A stretch of 64,000 nt of DNA, from assembly GCA_965261795.1 (NCBI GenBank), contig OZ253476.1, positions 2,728,001-2,792,000 of the forward strand, in the 5' to 3' direction. Under the pieces are notes generated by a model. That model was not told where the DNA came from. It did not search any database and worked only from the letters and a program-made list of their open reading frames with translations. This DNA is from CBDCFV01 sp965261795 (GTDB lineage: Bacteria; Chloroflexota; Dehalococcoidia; Lucifugimonadales; UBA3495). Positions 8,443-21,200 of this stretch are shown one piece after another. Position 1 is the first letter of the stretch, and each line of letters begins with the position of its first letter. The position numbers and the translations under genes were made by a program.

Positions 8443-9868
8443 CGCTCTCCCCCGGCACGGTTATCTCCACTCGGTTGGACAGAGGCCTGCGGTCGTTGGT
8501 GCATATGGCGCCCTGGATGGTGCAGTCGGTGGTCACGGGCAGCACGATGGTCACCGCGACGTCGGAGTCCGGCGTGATGTGGATCTCCCACCCCACGTTG
8601 CTGGGCGGGTCCAGTTGCTGGGCCTTGGTCACCTCCCCGCCCGTCACATTGAAGGCGTGGTCCCTCAGAGTCTCGTAGCTGAAGTTGTCATAGGGTGTCT
8701 CGCTGAAGCGCAGTTCGAAGGTGAAGTCCCCGTCGTGGGATTCGGGTACGGCAGAGACGCTGGCGGTCAGCGGATCCGCCGCCTGGGTGGCGTTAGTCAC
8801 CTGCTGCCCGCTGAAGGAGACTGCGAGGTTGCCTGCCAGGTCCTTCAACCTGGCCGCCGGCTCACCCGTCGAAGCGCCGGGCGCATTTGGCTCGACCAGT
8901 TGTCCGGAACCCTCCGGGGACGTGCTGTTGGTCGCCTCATGGCTCGTCAAGGAGTCGGCCTTCCGGCCCTGGGTGTCCCGGATCAAGTCCGCATCGTCGG
9001 GCGCGGCGTAGTCCACCGTCACCGCATCCGCCGCCTCCACAGCGGTGGACAGGGTCAGCGTTACCGCTGATCCCTCTACTTGCACCGTGCTCAGGGGCCA
9101 GGGCTCTCCGTTCACTCTCACGGCGAAGGCGTTCGTCGGGGGCGTTGCGCCTGAGTCCAAGACCTCGTTGTAGGTCAGAACCAGGGTGTCGCCGTCAACG
9201 ATGGCCGACTGGAGTGCCAGGCCCGTCTCAGTGACCGCCACCGTGGGACCGCTGGTCAGCGACTCTGCGTGGCCTGCATCGTCGCTGAAGCCCACCCTCG
9301 CCCGGATGGTTTTCCCTACCTCTTCAGAGGCCAAGGTGTAGCTGAGGCCGGTGGCTCCGGCGATCTCCACGCCGTCGGCCAGCCACTGGTAGGTGAATAT
9401 AGCACCTGTCATTCCATCGGCGTCCCGGATACCGGTCGTCGTAGCCGTGAGAATCTGTCCCTCCTGAGCCTTGCCGGTAATACCCGGCTCGCCCGTCGCC
9501 GGCGAGTTCGGCGTGACCGTGTAGTCCACGGTCACGACGTCGCCCGCGATCACCGCAGTCACCAGGGTGAGGGTCACGGCGCTACCCGACACCGACACTG
9601 TGTCCACATCCCGGACGCTTCCCGCCACCGTCACCGTGAAGGCGGATGCAGCCGGAACCTGAGATTCTGTTAGGTCTTCAGAGAAGGTGATTGCCAGGGT
9701 TGCCCCGTCCACCGATGCCGATGAGACCGTTGGCGCCGTGGTCTCCCTGGGGGTACCTGTTCCTTCCATGGACGGGGCACTGTCCCCCACAGAGTTGACT
9801 GCGACTATTCGGAAGGTGTATTCCACCCCGTCGGTGAGGCCGGTCACCGTGTGAATGGTCCCACTCAC
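8438..9868 (-). pseudogene. Giant cadherin-repeat exoprotein, C-terminal segment (4 of 4)
   Basis: About 476 codons, continuous in homology with the segment ending at 9865. They hold the rest of a fibronectin type III domain (VTGLTDGVEYTFRIVAVN), two SwmB-like domains (APTVSSASVDGATLAITFSE and a second copy), an Ig-like domain between them, and a C-terminal beta domain seen in other large environmental-bacterial surface proteins. The reading frame ends at a TAG formed by the edge of the MITE at 8438-8440, so the natural C-terminus may have been lost. The shift from the previous segment is explained by one missing base in an A-run at 9979-9981. The segment would be extracellular as part of the whole protein. 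It has no start signal of its own. Confidence 0.8.
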
Positions 9869-12800
9869 GGTGGTCTCGGAGACGGCTGTAGAGTTGTCCC
9901 AACTCCCGGTGGCTTCTTTCCACTGGACCTTGTACCCGGTGATGGCCGAACCCCCATTGCTATCAGGCGCATCCCAGGAAAGTCCAGTTTCCCGGTGTCG
10001 TTCACCGCGACCGTCGGGGCTCCGGGGCCCCCCGGAACCGTAGCGGCTACCGCGGCAGTGGCGGTGCTGGTCAAGGTCTCCTCGTTCCCCTCGTAGTCGG
10101 TGAAGGCCACTGCCACCTTGATGGTACTACCGACATCGGTGTCGACCAGCGTGTAGCTGCTGCCAGTCGCATCCTGGATGTTAGAATGGGAGGCGCCGTC
10201 GTTGGCGGACCACTGGTAGGTGTAGGACACATTGGTCAGGCCGTCATCGTCGGAGATGCCGGAGGTGTCCACCGTCAACGTCTCGCCCACCTGGGCCGTA
10301 CCGTTGATGGCAGGCGCTCCTGTGGCCTGGCTGTTGGGCCTGGGTGCGACCGTTACCGTGGCCTCGCTGGTCAGCGTCTCCTCGTTATCGGCATCGTCGG
10401 TGAAGGACACCCGCACCTTGAGGGTCTTCCCCTCATCGTCAGTGCCCAGGGTGCGGGTGGACTCCGTTGCGTCAGGTATGTCCGTGTCGCTGGTCCCATC
10501 GTTTCGCACCCACTGGTAGCTGAAAACAACATTCTCCAGCCCGTCCTGGTCGGCAATGACCGAGGTGTCCACCATGAGTGTCTCGCCCACCTGGACAATG
10601 CCGTTGATGGTGGGCTGCCCGGTGGGGACTCTGTTGGGACTGGCCGCTACCTCGGCGGTGGCCGCGCTGGTCAGCGTCTCCTCCTTGCCCCCGTCGTCGG
10701 TGGACGTGACCTTCACCTTGATGGTCCTGCCCTCGTCCTCGTCGGACACCTCGTAGGTCGAGCCGGTCGCGTCCTCAATGTCCTTGTCGTCGGCCAGCCA
10801 CTGGTAGCTGTAGGCGCCCTTGGGTGTCCCCTCCTTTTCAGCGATGTCCGACGTGTCCGCCGTCAGTGTCTGTCCCACCTGCGCCGTGCCGCTGATGATG
10901 ACCCTGGAGTCGGTCAGATTGGTGACCGTCACCGTGACCTCTAACCTCGCCGTGTTGGAATGGTCATCACTGGCTTCCACCGTCACGAGATAGACGTTGT
11001 CGTCGTCCGAGTCCGCCGGCTCCTCGTAGTCCGGCGGGCTGTTGAAGGAGAGGACGCCCGTCTCGCTCATGGTGAAGGAGCCGCTGTCAGTTCCCGACCA
11101 GCCCCAGGCCACATCACTGCCCTCCGGGTCGGTGGCCCGGTAGGTGTAGATGGCCGAGGCGCCGTTCTCCTGGTATGCGAAGGAGTCCTGGGTATTGCGC
11201 TGGAACTCCGGCGCCTCATCCACGGCCTCGACGGTTACAGTCACGTTAAGCGTCCCATAGTAGCGGCCGTCGGATGCCCTGACCGTCACCTCATAGGTGT
11301 TATCGCGGTTGGAGTCCGCGGGACGCTCGTAGTCCGGTGGGTTGCGGAAGGTGAGTTCGCCAGCCTCGTTGATGGTGAAGTCGGCGCCGTCTCTGCCCGC
11401 GACGCTCCAGCGGGTTATATCGCTGGTCGTATCCTCCGGGTCGGTCGCGCTGTAAGTGGACAGGACCTGGTCGTGATTCTCCGATACCGTGATGGCGGTA
11501 TTGGTCCCGGTAGCTGATATATCCGGTGCTTCGTTCACGTCGGTTACCGTCACCGTCACCGGCAGATTGGCGGCGTGGCTCGTTTGATCGGTAGCAACCA
11601 CCGTCACCTCGTAGTCGTTGTCACCATTGTCGTCCACTGGTTCATCGAAGTCCGGCGGTTCCCTGAAGGTCAGAGCGCCGCCGTCCCTGGTGATCTCAAA
11701 GTCCCCAGCGTCATCGCCTCCCAAAGACCAGGTGAAGCCGGCGCCCTCCGGGTCGCTGGCGCGGTAGGTATAGAGGACGGAGGCGCCGTTTTCCCGGTAG
11801 GAGAAGGAGGTCTTGCTTCCCCGCTGGAACTCGGGGGCCTCATCCACTAGCTCCACCGTGACCATAACATCATAGGCGCCGTAAACCCGGCCGTCCGAGG
11901 CCCGGACGGTTACCTCGTACACGTTGTCCCGGTTGGAGTCGGCGGGCCGCTCGTGGTCGGGCGGCGTCCGGAAGGTCAACTCTCCTTGCTCGTTGATAGA
12001 GAAGTCTCCGCCGTCCCGGCCGGTGACGCTCCAGCGGGTAATGGCGGCGCTGGTACCCTCCGGGTCGGTCCCGGTGTAGGTAGCCAGCAGCGCCTCGTGG
12101 TTCTCGTTGACTGTCAGTGTATCCCTGCCCGAAATCTCCGGCCCCTCGTTGACCTCGGTGACGGTGACGGTCACGTCCAGGGTGCCCTCGTTGGTCCTGT
12201 CCGAGACCACTACGGTGATTTCATAAAGATTGTCGGAGTCCGAGTCGGCGGGTAGCTCGTGGTTGGGGTTGCTGCTGAAGGACAACTCGCCATTTTCGCC
12301 GATGGTGAAGTCGTCGCCGTCCGCTCCTCTCACCGACCACACAAACTCCGCGCCCCGGTCCATGTCCGTAGCCCGGTAGGTGTGCAGTGTGGAAGTGGTG
12401 TTCTCCCTGGAGCTCAGCGCCTCCCGGCCCGTTACCACCGGACTGAACTCGTTTACGTCCGTCACTGTGACCGTAACGTCCAGCGACCCGTAGGTGCTCC
12501 CGTTGTAGGCGCGTATGGTCACCAGGTACTCGTTGTCCCGGTTGGAGTCCGCCGGGCGGTCGTAGTCGGGTGTGTTGCGGAAGGTCAGTTGGGAGGAGTT
12601 CTGACCGGTGTCGGTGATGGTGAAGTCCCCGGCGTCGGACCTGGCCAGCCTCCAGCTGGTCACGGCAGCCGCCGGCTCCTCCGGGTCAGTTGCTGTGAAG
12701 GTCGCGCCGGCCAATTCCTGGTTTTCAGCAACGGTGTAGGCAGCCGTGCCTGTAATTTCCGGGCCTTCTTCCACTGCCGTCACAGTGACGGTGACAGCGA

Positions 12801-13377
12801 GGCTGACGGTCAACCCCCCGCTGTCGGTGGCCACCACCGTCAACTCGTACTCGTTGTTCCCTCCCGAATCCGAGGGGTTCTCGTAGTCGGGTGGCTCCCT
12901 GAACACCATCGCGTTTCCGTCGTTGAATTCAAAGAGGTTCCCGTCGATCCCTGCCGTCGTCCATGTGATCACGTCGTCCTTGTCACCGTCTGTGGCCTGG
13001 TAGGTGTACAGGGCCGACGTGCTCTCCTCCCGGTGGGTGAAGGAGGTGCGGCTGCCGCTCCGGATGACCGGGGCGTGCTCGTTCTGGTTGCTCACCGTGA
13101 CCGTCACGTCCAGGTTGCCGTAGGTGCGCCCGTCATAGGCCCGCACGGTGACCAGGTACTCGTTGTCCTGGTTGGAGTCGGCGGGACGGTCATAGTCAGG
13201 GGTGTTGCGGAAGGTAAGTTCGCCATTTTCACTGATCAGGAAGTCACCGCCGTCGCTCCCTCCTAGGGACCAGCGGGTGATGGCCTGGCCCTCGGGATCG
13301 GTGGCCGAGTAGGTGGCCAGGGTGATGGCTGCGTCCCGAGTTTCCTGGACGGCAATGGTGTCCTGGCCCGTGACCAC
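9865..13377 (-). pseudogene. Giant cadherin-repeat exoprotein, segment 3 of 4
   Basis: 1170 codons encode about eight cadherin-like repeats of roughly 100 residues each, recognisable by xEN lead-ins, GELTFR...PDYERPADSNRDN cores and VTVTDVNE ends. Three Ig-like repeats of the VGQTLTVDTS type follow, then the start of a fibronectin type III domain. The cadherin repeats carry the acidic Ca-binding-type signatures of the family, so the chain is probably stiffened by calcium outside the cell. The frame is lost at the 3' end, where one base is missing in an A-run (9979-9981), and is entered from segment 2 through a missing base in the C-run at 13380-13383. Not a separate gene: no ribosome site or signal peptide precedes it. 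Confidence 0.8.
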
Positions 13378-16300
13378 CGCCCCTCGTCCTGGTCGGTGAC
13401 GGCGACGGTCACCGGCAGTTCCCCGGTGTTACCCTGATCGTCCCGGGCCTGGATGGTTACCAAGTATTCGTTGCCGTTGATGCCGGAACCGGCGGGACTG
13501 TCGAAGTTGGGCGGCGCGGCAAATATCAGGACGCCCTGGTCGCTGATCCCGAAGTCGCCGGCGTCGAGGCCGCCCAGGCCCCAGGTGAAATTGTCCCCCT
13601 CGGGATCGGTGGCCCGGTAGGTGTGGAGGCGTGTGGTGACCGGGGTGTTCTCCCTGAAACTCAGGGTATCTCTCCCGGTAATGGCTGGAGGTTCGTTCAC
13701 CGGCGTTACCGTCACCGTCACCTCCAGCGTCCCGTAGTAGCTGCCATCCGAGACCTGTACGACGAAGGTATACACGTTGTCCCGGTTGGAGTCGGACGGC
13801 CGCTCATGGTCGGGCACGGAACGGAAGGTGACCTCTCCCTGTTCGCTGATGATGAAATCGCCGCTGTCGGTCCCGGTAAGCCGCCAGGCAGGCGTCACAT
13901 CCAGGCTTCCCTGTCCGGCAGCCGAATAGGTTGCCAGGACGCCCTCGAAATTCTCCGAGCGGTCAAAACTGGCCGGGCCGGTGATCTCGACCACATCCTC
14001 TACGGTTACCTCCACGTCAAAGTTGCCGTAGTTCCGGCCATCGTAGGCCCGGACGGTGACCTCGTAGACGTTGTCCCGGTTCGAATCGGCGGGCCGCTCG
14101 TAGTCCGGCGGCGTGCGGAAGGTGAGCACCCCCGTCTCCCGGTCGATGGTGAAGTCGCCGCCGTCCCTGCCCGAAACGCTCCAGGTGATGGTGGTGGTGA
14201 CGCCGCCGACAGCCTCCGGGTCCCTGGCGGTGTAGACGGCGCTGCTCAGGTTCTCGTTCTCATTGACGGTGAAGGCGGCGGTGCCCGTTACCTCCGGCCC
14301 CTCGTTCTGCGCGGTGACGGTTATGGCAACGGCCAGCGTGTCAATCAGGCCTGCCCCATCGGTGGCCACCACATCCAGATCGTAAACGTTGTCCTGCCCT
14401 GAATCCTCCGGATTCTCAAAGTCGGGGGCTTCCCGGAAGCTCAGCTCTCCCCGCTCGCTCACCTGGAAGAGGTGACCATCGGTCCCTGCCGTCGACCAGG
14501 CGATGGTGTCGTTGAGGTCCGAATCGGTGGCCCGGTAGGTGTGGATGGCGGACGTGGTGTTTTCCCGGACGGTATGAGACGTCCTGCCCGTCACCACCGG
14601 CGCTCCCTCGTTGATGGGTGTGACGGTGACCGTTATGTCCAAGTTGCCGTAGGCCCGGCTGTCGTGGCCCCGCACCGTCACCTCGTACACGTTGTCCCGG
14701 TTGGAGTCGGCGGGGCTGTCGTAGTCCGGCGTGTTCCTGAAGGCCAAAACGCCGGTCACCGGGTCAATGACGAAGTCGCCGCCGTCCCGGCCGGAGAGGC
14801 TCCACCGGGGGAAGACAGCGCGCCCGTCCTTTGCGTCAGTGGCCGTGTAGGAGCCCAGCGCCTGGGTAATGTCGTAGTTCTCCGCCACGGTGTAGGAGGT
14901 CCTGCCCGCGATCACCGGACCCTCGGCTTGGTCCGTGATGGTGATGGTGGCGTCAACGGTGTCCCGCAGGCCCGCCCGGTCGGCGGCCACCACCGTGATC
15001 TCGTACACATTGTCCCGGTCGGCGTCCACCGGAATCTCGAGGTCCGGTAACAGGCGGAAGGTGAGGATACCGTTGTAGATGGCAAAGTCCTCCCCGTCGG
15101 CGCCCTCCACCGACCACCGGATGATGTCTTCCGTGTCCTGGTCCGTGGCCCGGTAGGTGTGGATGATGGAGGCGGAGTTCTCCCGCACGCTGAACTCGGT
15201 CCGGCTCTTGGTGGTGATGGTGGGTGATTCGTTCACCTGCGTGACCGTCACCTCCAGAGTCTCCTCCAGCATCCCGTAGGTCCGGCCGTCGTAGGCCCGT
15301 ATGATCACCTCGTAGACGTTGTCCCGGTCGGAATCGGCGGGGCGCTCGAAGTCCGGCGAGGAGCGGAACCTGAGTTCACCCAATTCGCTGATGACGAAGT
15401 CCCCGCCGTCCCGGCCCGCGGTGCTCCAGCGGTAAATCCCAGCGTTGGGATTCTCCGGATCACGCGCCGTGTAATCGGCCAGCACCTGGGTGTCGGCGGT
15501 GTTTTCAGGAACGCTGGTGGTTGCGGCGCCCTCCAGACTTATCTGCGGGCCTTCGTTTATGTCGGTGACGGTGACGGTGAAGTCCACCCTGTCCGTGTTG
15601 CCGTCATCATCCGTGGCCACCACCGCCAGTTCGTATTCGTTGTCCCGGTCCGAATCGGCGGGGATCTCGAAGTCCGGCGGGCTGTTGAAGGTCAACGCTC
15701 CACCGTCGCTTATGCCAAAAGCGCCGGCATCGGTCCCGGTCAACGACCACCTGATGGTGGTCCCACTCTGCGGGTCGGAAGCGCGGAAGGTGTAGACCGT
15801 GGACGTGCCGTTCTCCCGGTAGGTCGAGGGCGGACGGCGGGTGCTGATGTTTGGCTCCACACCCTCGTTGTGGTCGGTGACGGCGATGGTGAAGTCCACC
15901 CGGTCGGAATTGCCTTCATCGTCGGTGGCCACGACCGCCAGTTCGTATGCGTTGTCCCGGTCCGAATCGGCGGGACTTTCAAAGTCCGGCGGGCTGGTGA
16001 AGGTCACCACTCCCCGGCCGCTGCCGTCGGCGGTGATGGTGAAGTCCCCGGCGTCGGCGCCGGTGAGCGCCCACCTGATGGTGGTCCCACTCTGCGGGTC
16101 GGAAGCGCGGAAGGTGTAGACCGTGGACGTGCCGTTCTCCCGGTAGGTGGAGGGCGGACGCCGGGTGCTGATGGTGGGCTCCACCCCCTCGTTGTGGTCG
16201 GTTACCGTGACGACAACGTCCAATGTGGCGGTATTGAAGGCAGAGTCCCTCGCCTGCACCGTCACGTTGTAGACGTTGTCCCGGCCCGCATCTCCCGGCG

Positions 16301-18275
16301 CGTCAAAGTCCGGCGGATTGCTGAAGGAAAGGGCGCCTCGCTCATCCATGGTGAAGGCGTTCCCGTCGGTCCCACCGGGAGTCCATGTGACCGCGCCCTT
16401 CTCCGGGTCGGCGGCGCGGAAGGTGTACAGGGTTGAGATCCTGTTCTCCGGCTGCGTAAAGGAGGTCCTGCTGGTCGTGGTGATAGTGGGCGGTTCGTTT
16501 ACCGGCGTCACCGTCACCGTCACTTCATGGGAACCGTAGTTCCGGCCGTCATACGGGCGCACCGTCACCTCGTACACGTTGTCCCGGTTGGAGTCGGCCG
16601 GACGCTCGTAATCTGGAATGGTCCGGAAGGTCATCAACCCGGTCTCGCTGATGGTGAAGTCCCCGCCGTCTCGCCCCGCCAGGCTCCACCGGGATACGGT
16701 GCCACCCTCAGGGTCCGAGGCGGTGAAGCTCGCTCCGCTCCACTCCTGGTTCTCCTGGACGCTGAAGCTGTTCCCTCCACTCGTTACCTCCGGCCCCTCG
16801 TCAACCGCCGTCACCGTCACCGTTACCGGAAGCGACGCAGTGTTTGTGGAGTCGTCAGTTACCTGAACCAAAACGTCGTAAACGTTGTTCCCACCAGAAT
16901 CCCCAGGTTGCTCGTAGTCCGGCGTACTGTCTTCTCTAAACGAGAACTCTCCCCGCTCATTGATGGTGAAGAATCTCCCGTCCATGCCTCCCACCGACCA
17001 CTCTATCGTGCTTCCCTCCGGGTCCGTGGCCCGGTAGGTGTACAGGCGGGAGGTCCGGTTCTCCGGTTGCCTCAACCCGGTGGCCGACGAGCTGGTCGTG
17101 GTGATGGCGGGCGGTTCATTGACCGGCGTTACCGTCACCGCAACGTCATAAGTACCGTAGTACCCGCCGTCCGAGACCTGTACCTCAATGCTATACACGT
17201 TGTCCCGGTCGGAGTCGGCAGGTCTCTCATAGTCGGGTGTGGCGCGGAAAGTAAGCAATCCCTGTTCGCTTATGTTAAAGTCCCCGCTGTCAGTGCCTGT
17301 AAGCCGCCAGGTCGGCACCACAGTCAAGTCTCCCCGACCAATGGCCGAATAAGTTGCCAGAAGACCCTCGAAGTTTTCCGGCCGGTCAAGAGCGGAAAGA
17401 CCGGAAATCTCGTCCAGATCATCCACCGTCACCGTGACCTCAAGGTACCCGTAGTACCGGCCGTCATAAGCCCGCACCGAGAAGGTGTACACATTGTCCC
17501 GGTTCGAGTCCGCCGGCCGCTCGTAGTCCGCTGTATTCCTGAACTTTAATTCGCCGTTCTCATTGATGGTAAAGTCGCCGCCGTCCGTCCCCGAGGTGCT
17601 CCACCGGTTTATGGGAGTGCCAGGATTCTCCGGGTCGCTGCCCGTATACTTGGCCAGCACCTGGTCCGTAGATCGGTTTTCATCAAAGCCCAGGGTCTGA
17701 GTACCCGATATCTCAGGGCCCTCGTTCACGTCAGTAACGTTGACCATGACAGCCAAGGTTGCAGGGGTTACCTGTCCATCCGAGGCCAGCACTGTCACCT
17801 GGTATTCGTTGCCGTTGGCCCCTCTCGGACTCTCAAAGTCCGGCGGGTTGGCAAACCTCAGTGCTCCACCAACAATGGTGAAATCTCCACCGTCCGGCCC
17901 TCCGGCCGACCAGGTAACCGTCCCTCCCTCCGGGTCCTTGGCCCTGAAGGTGTACAGGGTCGAGATCCCGTTCTCCGGCTGCGTAAAGGAGGTCCTGCTG
18001 GTCGTGGTGATGGTGGGCGGTTCGTTCACCGGCGTCACCGTAATCGTCTCGTCGAAGTTGCCGTACACTCTGCCGTCCGACGCCCGCACCGTTACCTCGT
18101 ACACGTTGTCCCGGTCGGAGTCGGCAGGCCGCTCGTAGTCCGGTGTATTCCTGAACCGCAGCTCGCCCTGCTCGTTCATCACGAAGTCGCTGCCGTCCCG
18201 GCCCGACGTGGTCCAGCGAGTTACCTGGGCGCTGGGCTCCTCCGGGTCCCTGGCCGTGTAACGTGCCAGCACCAA
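13263..18275 (-). pseudogene. Giant cadherin-repeat exoprotein, segment 2 of 4
   Basis: 1670 codons made almost wholly of cadherin-like repeats, about sixteen by my count. It is in the same frame as segment 1, separated from it only by a TAG at 18291-18293, where neighbouring repeats have the conserved Glu of an EN lead-in (GAG to TAG would explain it). Several units are near-copies at DNA level, for example those around 15.5-15.8 and 15.85-16.15 kb, and those around 16.4-16.55 and 17.95-18.05 kb, showing recent unit duplication. The last 40 codons before 13263 are out of frame with the repeat pattern. Restoring one C in the run at 13380-13383 rejoins segment 3. Confidence 0.82.
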
Positions 18276-18290
18276 GGACGGGTCGTGGTT

Positions 18291-21200
18291 CTACGCCACG
18301 CTGCCAGGGGCGCTGCCCTCCCGGCTGATCTCCGGTCCTTCGTTCACGTCGGTGACGGTGATGGTAAATGAGAGCTTGTCTGAGTGGCCGTCTTCGTCGG
18401 TGGCCACAACCGTGAGGTCGTAGTCGTTTTGCCCGCCCAAATCCGACGGTTCCTCGAAGTCCGGCGGGGTGAAGAAAGCCAACACGCCCCGGCCGCTGCT
18501 GTCCCTATCGATGGTGAATCCTAGCCGGTCGGTGCCTTCAAGCGTCCAGGTAATGGTCCGCCGTTGCGGGTCGGAAGCGCGGAAGGTATAGATCGCAGAG
18601 GCGCCGTTCTCCCGGTAGGTGGAGGGCGGCCGACGAGTGGTGATGGTCGGCTCCACGCCCTCGGCATCGTTGGTGACCGTCACGGTGACGTCCACGCTGT
18701 CGGTGAGGCTCTGGTCGTCGGTTGCCACCACCGTTATCTCGTACCTGTTGTCCCCGTTGGAGTCGGTGGGGTTCTCAAAGTCCGGCGGACTGACGAAGGA
18801 CAGCACGCCGCTGGGGCTGATCTCGAAGACATGGTCGTCCGTACCGGTCACCGTCCAATTGACGTGCCTGCCCTGGGGATCCCGCGCCCGGAAGGTGTGT
18901 ACGGCGCCGGTCCCGTTCTCCCGGTAGGGGGATGGATCCCTCGTGGTGGTGATGGTGGGTTCCTCCTTGCCGGTGGAGTTGGTGACGGCGACCGTCACGT
19001 CCAGCCTGTCAAAATGGAACCCGTCGTCCCGGGCTTCCACTGTCAGCACGTATTCATTATCTTCGTCGGCATCCGCCGGATTCTCAAAGTCGGGTATGTT
19101 GGCGAAGGTCAAGACTCCCGTTTGACTGATGTTGAAGTCATCCCGGTCGTCGCCCGACAGGGACCAGGTAATGGGGCTCCGCTCCGGGTCGGCGGCCCGG
19201 TAGGTGGCCACCGAGCGGACGCTGTTCTCAGGGAAGGGTGGAGGAGTCGCGTCGCCCGTTATGGTGGGTCTCTCATCGACGTTATTCACCGTTACCGTGA
19301 CGTCCAACGAACCCCTCAGACCTCCTTCATCGGCAGCCCAAACCGTAACCAGGTACTCGTTGTCACGGTTGGAGTCGGCCGGGCTTTCGTGGTCAGGCGT
19401 GTTGCGGAAGGTCAGCTCCCCGGTGTTTCCGTTTCCGTCCATGTTGAAATCCCCTCTGTCGGCGCCGGACAGGCTCCAGGTGAAGGTGGAAGCGGAGCCA
19501 TCCGGGTCAGAGGCGAAGTAGGTCCGGGTGAAGGTCTCGGTGTTTTCGTCAACCGCAGCATCGGCATCGCCGGTCACCGTTGGGGGTTCATTGACGTCGG
19601 TGACGGTGATGGTGACGTCGAAGGACGCGGACAAAGCTCCACGTTGCGACACGGTGCCGTCGTTGAGATTTCCATCGTCAGTGGCGACGACCTGGATGTC
19701 GTAGACGTTGTTGCCTCCGGAGTCGGCGGCGGCCTCGTAGTCCGGAGTCCCGTCAAAGAACAGGTTGCCGGAGGAAGCATCGATCCAGAAGTCATCCGCG
19801 TCTGTTCCGCTCAACGACCACGTCACCTGCCTTCTCTCCGGGTCGGTGGCCGTATAGCGATCAAGTACCCTTGTGGTGGCGGTATTCTCCGGGTAGGAAA
19901 GCGCGGCGTCGCCTGTGATAGTTGGCGGCTCGTTCAGGTCCTGTACCGTGACGGTCACGTCCTTGGTGCCGGTCAGGCTGCCGTCGGAGACGCGCACCCG
20001 GACGTTGTAGACGTTGTTGCCGCCGGAGTCAGCAGGTCGCTCGAAGTCGGGCGTGCTGGCGAACTGCAGTTGGCCACCGGTGATGGTGAAGTCTCCTCTG
20101 TCGGTTCCAGACAGGGACCAAGTAAACGTGGTGGTGGCGCCCTCCGGGTCGCGGGCAAAGTACTGGTCAACCGGGGGACTGGCATTCTCATCGTAGGTGA
20201 TGCTGTCGCTGCCAATATGGATCTCCGGCGCCTCGTTGACGTTGGTTACAGTCACCGTCACCGTGAGTTCGCCTCTCTCGACTGGGCTACCGTCGTCGGT
20301 GGCGACGATGGTAATGTCGTATGTGGGCTTGGTCTCGTGGTCGGGCTGGCTCGCGAACCTCAGGTTGCCGTTGGGATCGATGGCGAAATCGCTCCCGTCG
20401 GGGCCCTCCACCGTCCAGGCGATCGAGTCGCGCTCGGGGTCGGTGGCGGTATAGCGATGGAGCACCCTGGTTGTAGAGGTGGTCTCCGGATAGGAAAGTG
20501 TGTCATCACCGGTGGTGCGGGTGATCTCGGGCGGCTCGTTCACGTTGGTTACGAGCACCTTGACCTCAATATTGTCGGTCAGCCCGTTCGTGGCCCTGTC
20601 GGTGACGTTTACATTCATTGTGTAGTCCTGTTCCATCTCGTGGTCCAAGGAGTTGCTGGCGACCAAGGTGATCTGACCGCTGGCGGAGTTGATTATGAAT
20701 TTACCGCTAGGGTCATCCAGCGAGTAGGTGAGGGTGTCGTTGTTCAGGTCTGTCGCTGTGACCGGGGCGCCCACATTGGCTCCTTGGGCGGCGTTCTCAG
20801 GTACCTCGCGTGAGGTTTTCAGACCATCCTCAAAGAAGGGGGCCCGGTTGTCGTCGGTGACGGCCACTCGCACCGATGGCAGGTAGACATTCTGACCATC
20901 AACAATGCTCCAGTGGTTAATGGTAGCAAAGTCATCAGAATCGTCGTCGTCGGCCACGCCGGTGACGGTAATTTCTTGAGGCATCTCCCAATTTCCATCA
21001 ACGCCCACAGTGAAGGTCATGGACGACGGGGATACGGTCACCGAGGATGTGTCGCTGCTGGTGAGATAGACTGTAAGGTTTGAAGATGGCTCCGTCGCCG
21101 GTACGATGGTATAGGTCGCCGTTCCATCCTCGCTGCTGATGGTAACCTCTCGGTTGTCTGTACTGTAGGTAAACGCGGGCAGGGCCGAGTCCCAGACGAT

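Noticed and set aside
13377..13623. Independent gene starts at the beginnings of the later cadherin segments
   Set aside because: No ribosome sites or signal peptides; homology runs straight across each break once one base or one stop is restored.
18564..20813. Long plus-strand frame (749 codons) opposite the cadherin repeats
   Set aside because: The periodic minus-strand coding and GC bias open antisense frames. The plus-strand sequence is Val/Gly/Arg-rich, has no domain, and mirrors the repeat period.
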